From positions 1-9,402 of the forward strand of contig URXX01000022.1 of the NCBI GenBank assembly GCA_900551895.1: a stretch of 9,402 bases of DNA, read 5' to 3'. The notes below the pieces were generated by a model. That model searched no databases and had not been told where the DNA came from. It saw only the letters and a program-made list of their open reading frames with translations. Made by a program: the position numbers and the translations under genes. Below, piece after piece: positions 1 through 6,426 of the stretch. Each line of letters starts with the position of its first letter. Position 1 is the stretch's first letter. Source of the DNA: an uncultured Lachnospiraceae bacterium (GTDB lineage: Bacteria > Bacillota > Clostridia > Lachnospirales > Lachnospiraceae).

Positions 1-32
1 AAGAGATTCATACAGAAGCGGGGTGGATTGCT

Positions 33-284
33 ATGGAAAAAACAAAACAATATTTACCTTACATTATTGATATTATAATCTACATTATTGTTGTAATTGG
101 TATAGTTCGTAATTGGTTATCGATTAATCTTGTTCTTCTCATTCTTTTACCAAAGATAACATTTAAGGAGTTTCGTGAGTGGAAAGAAAACAGGGAAATT
201 TCAGCGTTTATCTCATTTCTTGCATTGTTTGTTACTTTGATTTTGCAGATAGCGTTGCTAATAAAGACCGGAAAACTACTATAA
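33..284 (+). CDS. Small hydrophobic membrane protein, unknown function (possibly 5'-partial)
   Basis: I do not recognise this 83-residue protein. It is almost all membrane: hydrophobic segments at about residues 9-25, 29-40 and 57-77, with a short charged loop (about 41-56, rich in Lys, Arg and Glu) between the last two. The ATG at 33 has GGGTGG six bases upstream. However, the same frame is open back to base 3, coding for EIHTEAGWIA before the Met, so the true start may lie left of the window. By hand count the coding sequence is about 29% G+C, clearly lower than the roughly 40% of the genes to its right; hydrophobic Ile/Leu/Phe codons explain part of this. It ends 17 bases before a hairpin terminator and converges on map. 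Its overall shape recalls small clostridial multi-span proteins of unknown function, but I cannot assign a family. Confidence 0.6.
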   Translation: MEKTKQYLPYIIDIIIYIIVVIGIVRNWLSINLVLLILLPKITFKEFREWKENREISAFISFLALFVTLILQIALLIKTGKLL

Positions 285-301
285 ATATTCTGATTACAGA
301 T

Positions 302-340
302 TGTGGGGGTATCATTTGATACACCCCACAGTTTTATTTC
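302..340 (+). terminator. Rho-independent terminator between the small membrane gene and map
   Basis: TGTGGGG followed by GTATC pairs with GATAC then CCCCACA around a four-base ATTT loop, with one unpaired base on the right arm. The hairpin is followed on the + strand by GTTTTATTT, so it fits a terminator for the leftward small gene. On the - strand it lies just after the map stop codon but has no U-run after it, so its use by map is less certain. Confidence 0.75.
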
Positions 341-1197
341 GTCAGCACCTCAGCGCCCTTTTCTGTAATCAATACCATATATTCAATCTGAGCGGACAGA
401 CCGTCGTCTTCCGTGTAAACTGTCCAGCCATTATCCTCATCGACAAAGAAATCAGGACTTCCCTCATTTATCATCGGTTCAATAGTGAAAATCATGCCCG
501 GAACGAGTACCATTTCACTTCCTTTTGGCGTAACGTAACTGACAAAAGGCTCTTCGTGAAATTCAAGTCCGATTCCGTGTCCTCCAATATCTTCTACAAC
601 GGAATAACCGTTAGCCTGTGCGTGAGAGTTGATAGCGTCTGCAATATCCCCTAAATGTCCCCACGGTTTTGCCATTGCAAGACCTCGTTCGACACATTCT
701 TCCGTAACGCGAACGATTTTCTCTGCCCGTTCAGAAAGTTTTCCGATTGTAAACATTCTTGAGGCATCAGAAAAGTAACCGTTTAAAATAGTAGAAACGT
801 CTACGTTAATAATATCTCCTTCTGCGAGAATAATATTTTCATCGGGAATTCCGTGACAGATTTCATTATTTAATGATGTGCAAACACTTTTTGGAAAACC
901 TTCATAGCCGAGAGGGGCAGGGATTCCGCCGTGTTCGGTTGTGTAGTCATATACGAGTTTATCGATTTCAGCGGTACTCATTCCCGCATGAATATGTTTT
1001 GCAACATGGTCCAAGACTGCGGTGTTTAATTCCGCACTCTTCTTAATTCCTTCAATCTGTTCAGGAGTTTTCAATATATCGCGGGTCGGCACGATATGCC
1101 CCTGTTCTTCCAGTAAAGCAATTTTTTCGTCAATAAACATATGGCATTTTTTATATTTTTTACCGCTGCCACACCAGCAGGTATCATTTCTTTCCAT
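334..1197 (-). CDS. map: Type I methionine aminopeptidase with N-terminal SEC-C zinc motif
   Basis: This enzyme removes the initiator methionine from new proteins in the cytosol. The 287 residues have two parts. Residues 7-19 form a SEC-C-type metal motif (Cys7, Cys9, Cys18, His19; CxCx8CH). The rest is the pita-bread catalytic domain with all five dimetal ligands: Asp133 (NVDVS), Asp144 (FSDASR), His207 (GGHGIG), Glu240 (TIEPM) and Glu272 (AQIEYM). The catalytic-site His115 (CHGIP) is also present. The spacing of these residues matches the E. coli enzyme (H79, D97, D108, H171, E204) exactly, with one extra residue before the last ligand (E235). It is about 20 residues longer than minimal type I enzymes because of the SEC-C end, a variant common in clostridia. 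On the - strand, AGGAGGA sits six bases before the ATG. It is divergent from dnaX, with its own promoter. Confidence 0.97.
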   Translation of the reverse strand: MERNDTCWCGSGKKYKKCHMFIDEKIALLEEQGHIVPTRDILKTPEQIEGIKKSAELNTAVLDHVAKHIHAGMSTAEIDKLVYDYTTEHGGIPAPLGYEGFPKSVCTSLNNEICHGIPDENIILAEGDIINVDVSTILNGYFSDASRMFTIGKLSERAEKIVRVTEECVERGLAMAKPWGHLGDIADAINSHAQANGYSVVEDIGGHGIGLEFHEEPFVSYVTPKGSEMVLVPGMIFTIEPMINEGSPDFFVDEDNGWTVYTEDDGLSAQIEYMVLITEKGAEVLTK

Positions 1198-1228
1198 ATT
1201 AAATCCTCCTTCTTTTTCATTCTATTCT

Positions 1229-1257
1229 ATTATAGAACATTTTTTGCAGAATGACAC
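1229..1257 (-). promoter_or_regulatory. Sigma-A type promoter for map
   Basis: Read on the - strand, GTGTCA (bases 1252-1257; 4 of 6 to TTGACA) is followed after 17 bases by a perfect TATAAT (1229-1234). Transcription would start about 25 bases before the map ribosome site. The box positions are directly visible; promoter activity is inferred. Confidence 0.7.
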
Positions 1258-1280
1258 GGGTAAAATGGAAATTAAAAATC

Positions 1281-1310
1281 TTGTTTGTGTTCCTGTATTC
1301 GTGCTATAAT
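1281..1310 (+). promoter_or_regulatory. Extended -10 promoter for dnaX-ebfC-recR
   Basis: A perfect TATAAT at 1305-1310 is preceded by TGC, making an extended -10 element. A weak -35 (TTGTTT, 1281-1286) lies 18 bases upstream. The leader of about 45 bases then holds a 10-base palindrome, ACAAATTTGT (1325-1334), and the dnaX ribosome site. The same nine bases, TGCTATAAT, recur before the DUF5711 gene at 7421-7429. Confidence 0.7.
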
Positions 1311-1360
1311 GAAGTGTCAATCAGACAAATTTGTGTCAGCAATAAAAGGAGAGAGGATAT

Positions 1361-2911
1361 ATGTCATATACAGCATTGTATCGTAAGTTTCGTCCAAGCG
1401 AGTTTGATGATGTCAAAGGACAGGATCATATTGTGACGACTTTGAAAAATCAGATAAAAGCAGACCGCATCGGCCACGCCTACCTTTTTTGTGGAACAAG
1501 AGGGACGGGTAAAACGACAATTGCGAAGATTTTTGCGAAAGCGGTAAACTGCGAGCATACGGTGGACGGAAGTCCGTGCGGTGAATGTGAGATGTGCCGT
1601 GCCATTGCTTCGGGGGCATCCATGAATGTTATTGAAATAGATGCCGCATCAAATAACGGTGTAGACAATATCCGTGAAATCCGTGAGGAGGTTGCGTACA
1701 GACCAACTGAGGGAAAGTACAAAGTTTATATTATTGACGAGGTGCATATGCTTTCTATAGGAGCGTTTAACGCACTGTTGAAAACTTTGGAAGAACCGCC
1801 GGAATATGTTATTTTTATTTTGGCAACTACGGAGGCGCATAAAATTCCGATTACCATTTTGTCGAGATGTCAGCGGTATGATTTTAAACGCATTAGTATT
1901 GATACGATTGCCGACAGACTGAGGGAACTGATGCTGGAGGAAAAAGTTGATGTGGAGGAAAAGGCGATTCGTTATGTGGCGAAAATGGCGGACGGCTCTA
2001 TGCGAGATGCTTTAAGCCTTTTAGACCAATGCATTGCATTTTATCTTGGACAGAAATTGACTTATGACCATGTATTAGAGGTGCTTGGAGCAGTAGATAC
2101 AGATGTGTTTAGCAGATTGTTGCGTCAAATATTGAAAAGGGATGTTCCTGCCGTGCTGAAAAGTGTGGAAGAACTTGTTATGCAGGGACGTGAACTGACG
2201 CAAATGGTAAATGATTTCACATGGTATTTGAGAAATCTGCTTTTGGCAAAAACTTCTGATAATATGGAAGAAGTGTTGGATGTTTCGACTGAAAATTTAC
2301 AGCAGTTAAAAGAGGAGGCGGAAATGATAGAAGTTGACGTGCTTCTCCGCTATATTCGAATTTTCTCGGATTTGTCCAATCAGATAAAATATGCGGTACA
2401 GAAACGTATTTTATTGGAAGTAACTCTGATTAAATTGTGTAAGCCTGCTATGGAAACAAATCAAGACACACTTCTTGACCGTATTCGTGCGGTGGAAGAG
2501 AAAGTGGAGCAGGCGGGAGAGATACAGATTGTCAGAGAAGTAGTTGAGCCGCAAAGAGAACCAATGCCAAAGCCGGTGTTGGAGAAAGCAATTCCGGAGG
2601 ATATTAAAGAGGTTGTAAAAAATTTCCGTTCCATTGTCAATGAAACTTCAGGACTTTTAAAAGGATATTTGAAGAATGCGAGATTAAGTCTTGGGGGCGA
2701 GGATAAATTACTTGTTATTCTGCCGGACGAACTGTCGGCGGATTTTGTAAGACAGGAGCAACACAAACAGGAATTAACGGAATTGATTGAAAACAGAATC
2801 GGCAAAGCGATTACGATAGAAGTACGTCAGGTGGAAGACGGACGTAGATTTGAGGAAAGTTTTGTGGATATAGAACAAGTAGTGCATATGGACATTACAA
2901 TAGAAGATTAA
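1361..2911 (+). CDS. dnaX: DNA polymerase III clamp-loader subunit tau (DnaX)
   Basis: DnaX is the AAA+ ATPase of the clamp loader, which opens the beta sliding clamp and, through its C-terminal part, holds the polymerase at the fork. Visible marks: Walker A GTRGTGKT (residues 45-52), four zinc-binding cysteines (64, 73, 76, 79), Walker B IIDEVH (124-129), the SRC arginine-finger motif (168-170) and sensor 2 GSMRD with Arg215. Residues to about 365 cover the ATPase, lid and collar domains. A charged, Pro-containing linker (about 375-410) leads to a C-terminal domain of about 100 residues. At 516 residues it is shorter than E. coli tau (643). The ATG has AAGGAG nine bases and GAGAGG four bases upstream. 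It heads the operon with ebfC (14-base gap) and recR, a standard bacterial grouping. A possible frameshift site is listed separately. Confidence 0.97.
   Translation: MSYTALYRKFRPSEFDDVKGQDHIVTTLKNQIKADRIGHAYLFCGTRGTGKTTIAKIFAKAVNCEHTVDGSPCGECEMCRAIASGASMNVIEIDAASNNGVDNIREIREEVAYRPTEGKYKVYIIDEVHMLSIGAFNALLKTLEEPPEYVIFILATTEAHKIPITILSRCQRYDFKRISIDTIADRLRELMLEEKVDVEEKAIRYVAKMADGSMRDALSLLDQCIAFYLGQKLTYDHVLEVLGAVDTDVFSRLLRQILKRDVPAVLKSVEELVMQGRELTQMVNDFTWYLRNLLLAKTSDNMEEVLDVSTENLQQLKEEAEMIEVDVLLRYIRIFSDLSNQIKYAVQKRILLEVTLIKLCKPAMETNQDTLLDRIRAVEEKVEQAGEIQIVREVVEPQREPMPKPVLEKAIPEDIKEVVKNFRSIVNETSGLLKGYLKNARLSLGGEDKLLVILPDELSADFVRQEQHKQELTELIENRIGKAITIEVRQVEDGRRFEESFVDIEQVVHMDITIED
2617..2623 (+). 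promoter_or_regulatory. Candidate -1 frameshift heptamer inside dnaX
   Basis: Codons GTA AAA AAT place the heptamer A AAA AAT in the correct X XXY YYZ phase. A -1 slip would add Phe-Pro-Phe-His-Cys-Gln after residue 421 and stop at TGA 2641-2643, giving a product of about 427 residues without the C-terminal polymerase-binding region. This resembles the size of E. coli gamma (431). GGAGG lies 16 bases upstream. The downstream hairpin potential is weak, and AAT is a poorer A-site codon for slipping than AAG. Confidence 0.3.
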
Positions 2912-2925
2912 GGAGGATTTTAAAT

Positions 2926-3279
2926 ATGGCAAAACGTGGAGGATTTCCGGGAGGAATGCCGGGAAATATGGCGAATTTAATGAAACAGGCTCAGAAAATG
3001 CAGCGTCAAATGGAAGAACAGGCAAAAGAAATGGAAGCGAAAGAATTTACGGCAACAGCAGGCGGCGGTGCTGTAGAAGTAACTGTATCGGGAACAAGAA
3101 CGGTAACGAAAGTGAAATTGCAGGAAGAAGTAGTTGATCCTGATGATATTGAAATGTTAGAGGATTTAATTATGGCAGCCACAAATGAAGCGCTCCGCAA
3201 AGTAGAGGAAGAATCTTCGTCTGCAATGGCGAAACTGACAGGCGGATTAGGCGGAGGAATGCCGGGAATGCCATTCTAA
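2926..3279 (+). CDS. ebfC: YbaB/EbfC family nucleoid-associated DNA-binding protein
   Basis: This small dimeric DNA-binding protein coats the nucleoid and is almost always encoded between dnaX and recR, as here. Of its 117 residues, about 15-100 make the family core: a long N-terminal helix (NLMKQAQKMQRQMEEQAKEM, 18-37), a beta region with GGGAVEVTVSG (46-56), and helices ending near EALRKVEEES. Both ends are glycine- and methionine-rich and echo each other (FPGGMPGNM near the start, GGGMPGMPF at the end), as in many family members. AGGAGG overlaps the dnaX stop codon and lies nine bases before the ATG, suggesting coupled translation. The exact role in this organism is not known; a link to recombination or replication is inferred from its neighbours. 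Confidence 0.95.
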   Translation: MAKRGGFPGGMPGNMANLMKQAQKMQRQMEEQAKEMEAKEFTATAGGGAVEVTVSGTRTVTKVKLQEEVVDPDDIEMLEDLIMAATNEALRKVEEESSSAMAKLTGGLGGGMPGMPF

Positions 3280-3295
3280 TTTAGGGGAAATAGAA

Positions 3296-3892
3296 ATGGA
3301 TTATTATAGCAGTCAGATAAGCAATTTGATAGAGGAACTTTCAAGACTTCCGGGAATAGGAGCAAAATCTGCGCAGCGTTTGGCTTTTCATATTATTCAT
3401 ATGCCGAAGGAACAGGTAGAGCAAATGGCAAATGCTATGGTGGAGGCGAGAAATAATGTCCGCTACTGTTCAAAATGTTATACGCTGACGGACAGGGAAG
3501 TGTGTCCGATTTGCAGTGACAGCGGTCGTGATGAGAAGACGATTATGGTTGTGGAAACGACGAGAGATTTAGTTGCCTACGAAAAAACAGGAAAATATCG
3601 CGGAGTGTATCATGTGCTTCACGGTGCGATTTCTCCTATGCTGGGAATTGGACCGGGCGATATTAAGTTGAAAGAATTAATGGAACGTCTGCAGGGCGAT
3701 GTGGACGAAGTAATCATTGCGACCAATTCCAGTCTTGAAGGAGAAACGACAGCGATGTATATAAGCAAACTGATTAAACCTACGGGAATTAAGGTGAGCA
3801 GAATTGCGAGCGGAGTTCCTGTGGGAGGGGATTTGGAATATATTGATGAGGTAACATTGCTTAGGGCGTTGGAAGGGCGAACAGAATTATAA
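3296..3892 (+). CDS. recR: Recombination protein RecR
   Basis: RecR works with RecO (and RecF) to load RecA onto single-stranded DNA at gaps and stalled forks. The 198 residues match the family's usual length. In order they show an N-terminal helix-hairpin-helix with LPGIGAKSAQRLAF (18-31), a four-cysteine zinc finger (Cys58, Cys61, Cys70, Cys73), and a Toprim domain. The Toprim domain starts at IMVVE with Glu87 and includes HGAISPMLGIGPGDI (109-123) and the C-terminal GVPVGGDLEYIDEVTL stretch (173-188). AGGGGA precedes the ATG by about eight bases, and the gap from ebfC is only 16 bases, so it is the third gene of the dnaX operon. I see no terminator after it, so some read-through into the transketolase genes is possible. 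Confidence 0.97.
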   Translation: MDYYSSQISNLIEELSRLPGIGAKSAQRLAFHIIHMPKEQVEQMANAMVEARNNVRYCSKCYTLTDREVCPICSDSGRDEKTIMVVETTRDLVAYEKTGKYRGVYHVLHGAISPMLGIGPGDIKLKELMERLQGDVDEVIIATNSSLEGETTAMYISKLIKPTGIKVSRIASGVPVGGDLEYIDEVTLLRALEGRTEL

Positions 3893-3907
3893 GGCGGAGA
3901 ATAGGAG

Positions 3908-3936
3908 TTGCGTCTTACAGCAAAGTAGGATAGAAT
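3908..3936 (+). promoter_or_regulatory. Candidate promoter for the transketolase gene pair
   Basis: TTGCGT (3908-3913; 3 of 6 to consensus) and TAGAAT (3931-3936; 5 of 6) are separated by 17 bases in the 80-base gap after recR. A start near 3943 would leave a leader of about 30 bases holding the ribosome site AGGAGG (3959-3964). The -35 match is poor. Confidence 0.45.
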
Positions 3937-3972
3937 AAGGTAGAAAAGAAAGAAAAACAGGAGGCAAGTCTA

Positions 3973-4809
3973 ATGAACAAATTAGAATTGATGAAAGTTG
4001 CTAATGAAGTTCGTAAAGGTGCGGTAACAGCAGTGTTTCATGCTAAGTCAGGACATCCGGGCGGATCGTTATCTGCAGCGGACATTTACACATATTTATT
4101 TTTTGAAGAGATGAATATTGATCCTGCTGACCCGAAGAAAGATGACAGGGATCGCTTTGTGCTGTCAAAAGGGCATACGGCACCGGGTTACTATGCGGCG
4201 TTGGCAAATAGAGGATTTTTTCCGGTAGAAGATTTAACAACATTGAGAAAAGTAGGTTCATATTTACAGGGACACCCTGATATGAAGCATATTCCGGGCG
4301 TGGATATGTCAAGCGGTTCTCTCGGACAGGGAATTTCAGCGGCAGTTGGTATGGCTATTTCAGGAAAATTGAGAAAGAAAGACTATCGTGTATATACATT
4401 GTTAGGTGACGGAGAAATTCAGGAAGGACAGGTTTGGGAAGCTGCAATGCTTGCGGCACATCACAACTTAGACAACTTAGTTGTTATCGTGGATAACAAT
4501 AATCTTCAGATTGACGGTTCTATTGATGAAGTCAACTCTCCATATCCGATTGATAAGAAGTTTGAAGCATTTAATTTCCATGTAATCAATGTGGACGGGC
4601 ATGATTTTGATGCGCTTGACGCTGCTTTCAAAGAAGCGAGAGAAACGAAAGGTCAGCCGACAGCCATTATTGCGAAAACAATCAAAGGAAAAGATGTTTC
4701 CTTTATGGAAAATCAGGCTTCATGGCATGGTGCTGCTCCGAATGAAGAACAGTATGCAGTTGCTATGGCAGATTTAGAGAAAGTAGGTGAAGCCTTATGT
4801 CAGATGTAA
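3973..4809 (+). CDS. Transketolase, N-terminal (thiamine diphosphate-binding) subunit
   Basis: Transketolase moves two-carbon units between sugar phosphates in the non-oxidative pentose phosphate pathway. In this split form the 278-residue protein is the first half and carries the pyrophosphate-binding part. Visible marks: SGHPGG with His28, KGH with His68, QGHPD with His101, and the thiamine diphosphate/Mg motif from GDG (145-147, GDGEIQEGQ) to DNNN (174-177). SWHG with His252 lies near the C-terminus. It works only with the product of the next gene, whose start lies inside its last codons. AGGAGG sits eight bases before the ATG. The reading as split transketolase rather than DXS rests on the two-gene layout and these motifs; the exact sugar range cannot be seen. 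Confidence 0.95.
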   Translation: MNKLELMKVANEVRKGAVTAVFHAKSGHPGGSLSAADIYTYLFFEEMNIDPADPKKDDRDRFVLSKGHTAPGYYAALANRGFFPVEDLTTLRKVGSYLQGHPDMKHIPGVDMSSGSLGQGISAAVGMAISGKLRKKDYRVYTLLGDGEIQEGQVWEAAMLAAHHNLDNLVVIVDNNNLQIDGSIDEVNSPYPIDKKFEAFNFHVINVDGHDFDALDAAFKEARETKGQPTAIIAKTIKGKDVSFMENQASWHGAAPNEEQYAVAMADLEKVGEALCQM

Positions 4810-5735
4810 AGAAAATTGCAACGAGAGAAAGTTATGGTAATGCTTTAGTGGAATTAGGAAAAGAGCATGAGGATCTTGTAGTGCTTGACGCAGATTTGGC
4901 GGCGGCGACAAAGACAGCAATGTTCCAGAAAGTTTTCCCTGAACGTCATATTGACTGCGGTATTGCGGAATGTAATATGGTTGGTGTGGCAGCAGGACTT
5001 GCGGCAACAGGAATGGTTCCGTTTGCAAGTTCGTTTGCCATGTTTGCGGCAGGACGTGCCTTTGAGCAAATCCGTAACTCTGTAGGGTATCCGAAATTAA
5101 ATGTAAAAATCGGTGCAACTCATGCGGGAATTTCCGTAGGGGAAGACGGAGCGACACACCAGTGTAATGAAGATATTGCTTTGATGAGAACAATTCCGGG
5201 AATGGTAGTTATTAATCCTTCGGACGATGTGGAAGCGAGGGCGGCAGTAAAAGCGGCTTATGAATATGAAGGACCGGTTTATCTTCGTTTCGGAAGATTG
5301 GCAGTTCCTGTTATCAACGACAATACAGAATACAAATTTGAATTAGGTAAAGGTATTACTTTAAAAGAAGGTAAAGATGTGACGATTATCGCTACAGGAC
5401 TTCCTGTTTCTGAGTCTCTTGAGGCAGCAGAAATGTTAGAGAAAGACGGAATTTCTGTAAGAGTAATTAATATTCACACAATCAAACCGTTAGATGAGGA
5501 AATTATCGTGAAAGCGGCAAACGAAACGGGCAAAATCGTTACAGTGGAGGAACATTCCGTTATCGGCGGTCTTGGAAGTGCTGTTTGTGATGTTGTTGCG
5601 GAGAAAGCGCCGGCAAAAGTAATGAAAATCGGAATTAATGATGTGTACGGAGAATCAGGTCCGGCAGTAGAATTAATTAAAAAATATGGTTTAGATGCGG
5701 AAAGCATTTACAAAAAAGTGAAAGCATTTGTATAG
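4797..5735 (+). CDS. Transketolase, C-terminal (pyrimidine-binding) subunit
   Basis: This 312-residue second half of split transketolase holds the pyrimidine-binding and C-terminal domains. Glu58 in GIAECNMVG is the expected glutamate that activates the thiamine ring. GATHQCNEDIALMR (117-130) is the conserved loop seen in this family, and residues from about 183 on form the transketolase C-terminal domain, with the HTIKPLD segment (227-233) and EEHSVIGGLG (251-260). The ATG overlaps the previous gene by 13 bases, and its ribosome site TAGGTGA lies six bases upstream inside that gene. This arrangement should balance the two subunits by translational coupling. A hairpin terminator follows four bases after the stop codon. 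Confidence 0.95.
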   Translation: MSDVKKIATRESYGNALVELGKEHEDLVVLDADLAAATKTAMFQKVFPERHIDCGIAECNMVGVAAGLAATGMVPFASSFAMFAAGRAFEQIRNSVGYPKLNVKIGATHAGISVGEDGATHQCNEDIALMRTIPGMVVINPSDDVEARAAVKAAYEYEGPVYLRFGRLAVPVINDNTEYKFELGKGITLKEGKDVTIIATGLPVSESLEAAEMLEKDGISVRVINIHTIKPLDEEIIVKAANETGKIVTVEEHSVIGGLGSAVCDVVAEKAPAKVMKIGINDVYGESGPAVELIKKYGLDAESIYKKVKAFV

Positions 5736-5736
5736 A
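5707..5736 (+). promoter_or_regulatory. Possible promoter in the last codons of the transketolase C gene, for the HD gene
   Basis: TTTACA (5707-5712; 5 of 6 to TTGACA) and TATAGA (5731-5736; 4 of 6) are 18 bases apart and overlap the end of the coding sequence. A start near 5743 would fall inside the left arm of the following terminator, so the hairpin could not form in that transcript. This is a weak match, given mainly because the HD gene has no other room for a promoter. Confidence 0.25.
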
Positions 5737-5738
5737 AG

Positions 5739-5774
5739 AAATACACCTTGAGTTTTGGCTTGAGGTGTATTTTT
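5739..5774 (+). terminator. Rho-independent terminator after transketolase
   Basis: AAATACACCT (5739-5748) and AGGTGTATTT (5763-5772) form a perfect 10-base stem around a 14-base loop, with the U-run TTTTT at 5770-5774. It lies directly after the transketolase stop codon and only 16 bases before the HD gene start. Confidence 0.8.
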
Positions 5775-5790
5775 GATAAATGGGGGCAAA

Positions 5791-6303
5791 ATGAAGCGGA
5801 AAAATATCATTGAGAAGATATATAGGTTGCGGGAAGAGTGGAAATATGATTTTTATGAGTGTGTGCAGGATATTGCGGAGCATCCGGTAGTGCTGCGTAT
5901 GAAATTGTATCCGCATCACGGTACGACAAATTGTTATAAACATTGTATGAATGTGGCATATTATAATTATCAGTGGTGCAGATTTTTTCATTTAGATGCA
6001 AAATCGGCGGCGAGAGGCGCTATGCTGCATGATTTGTTTTTGTATGACTGGCATACCCATGCGGAGAAAACGGGGGATAAATTTCATGGGTTGACACATC
6101 CGAACACTGCCTTGAAAAATGCAGAGAAGTTTTTTGAATTAAATAAAATCGAGAAAGATATTATATATTCTCATATGTGGCCGGTAACTTTGTTTAGATT
6201 TCCAAAGACGAAAGAGGGATTTATTACGACTTTAACCGACAAATATTGCGGTGCTTGTGAGAGCAGTAAACGAAGAAAAAGAGAGAAAAGACGGGAAAAA
6301 TAA
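5791..6303 (+). CDS. HD-domain phosphohydrolase
   Basis: This is a predicted soluble metal-dependent phosphohydrolase of the HD superfamily, 170 residues from the ATG at 5791; its substrate cannot be told. The HD metal-ligand pattern is complete: His51 (YKHCMN), His80-Asp81 (MLHDLF), His128 (YSHMWP) and Asp150 (LTDKY). A further conserved-looking LTHP (101-104) lies between them. I chose the ATG at 5791 over the in-frame TTG at 5773: the latter lies within the preceding terminator, while GGGGG stands four bases before the ATG. The last 15 or so residues are very basic (SSKRRKREKRREK); they are encoded partly by the left arm of the next terminator. The family occurs widely in Firmicutes as a stand-alone protein with no assigned pathway. 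Its expression is unclear because a terminator immediately precedes it. Confidence 0.88.
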   Translation: MKRKNIIEKIYRLREEWKYDFYECVQDIAEHPVVLRMKLYPHHGTTNCYKHCMNVAYYNYQWCRFFHLDAKSAARGAMLHDLFLYDWHTHAEKTGDKFHGLTHPNTALKNAEKFFELNKIEKDIIYSHMWPVTLFRFPKTKEGFITTLTDKYCGACESSKRRKREKRREK

Positions 6304-6320
6304 AAATCCCGTCTTTTTCT
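6284..6320 (+). terminator. Rho-independent terminator overlapping the HD gene stop codon
   Basis: AAAAGACGGGA (6286-6296) pairs perfectly with TCCCGTCTTTT (6307-6317), with the T-run TTTTT at 6314-6318. The ten-base A-rich loop holds the HD gene stop codon TAA (6301-6303), so the left arm is protein-coding. Confidence 0.85.
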
Positions 6321-6326
6321 GTATGA

Positions 6327-6342
6327 AAAAGTCGAAACTTTT
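6327..6342 (+). repeat. Short perfect inverted repeat in the LysM gene leader
   Basis: AAAAGT and ACTTTT flank a CGAA loop, nine bases after the HD terminator. It has no following U-run, so it is not an obvious terminator. It could be a second processing hairpin or a binding site; nothing else supports a role. I found no convincing sigma-A promoter in the rest of this 123-base gap. Confidence 0.3.
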
Positions 6343-6426
6343 CAGGGGTGAGATGACAATATCCGATAAAATAAGCGTTTCCCATATGCTAGTATGAAGA
6401 AAAATATGCGGACGAGGTGAAGAGTT

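Noticed and set aside
301..654. A + strand reading frame of 117 codons opposite the end of map
   Set aside because: It lies wholly antisense to the conserved catalytic part of map, has no ribosome site, and begins inside the terminator hairpin.
1198..1360. Signal recognition particle RNA upstream of dnaX, as in Bacillus
   Set aside because: The gap is only 163 bases, is filled by two promoters and leaders, and lacks the conserved SRP apical motif (GGTCAGG followed by a GGAAGCAGC-type strand).
3973..5735. 1-deoxy-xylulose-5-phosphate synthase split by a frameshift
   Set aside because: Both halves have their own ribosome sites, complete ends and the motifs of split transketolase. The 13-base overlap is a normal coupling arrangement, not a broken gene.
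5773..5790. TTG start giving six more residues to the HD protein
   Set aside because: The TTG lies in the U-run of the transketolase terminator, while the ATG at 5791 has a G-rich ribosome site and fits the family start.
6366..6391. Sporulation-type promoter for the LysM gene (CATATGCTA matches the sigma-K CATAnnnTA pattern)
   Set aside because: No suitable -35 at the right distance: the nearest ATA is 14 bases upstream instead of about 16-18, and no AC element is in place. The match is short enough to be chance.
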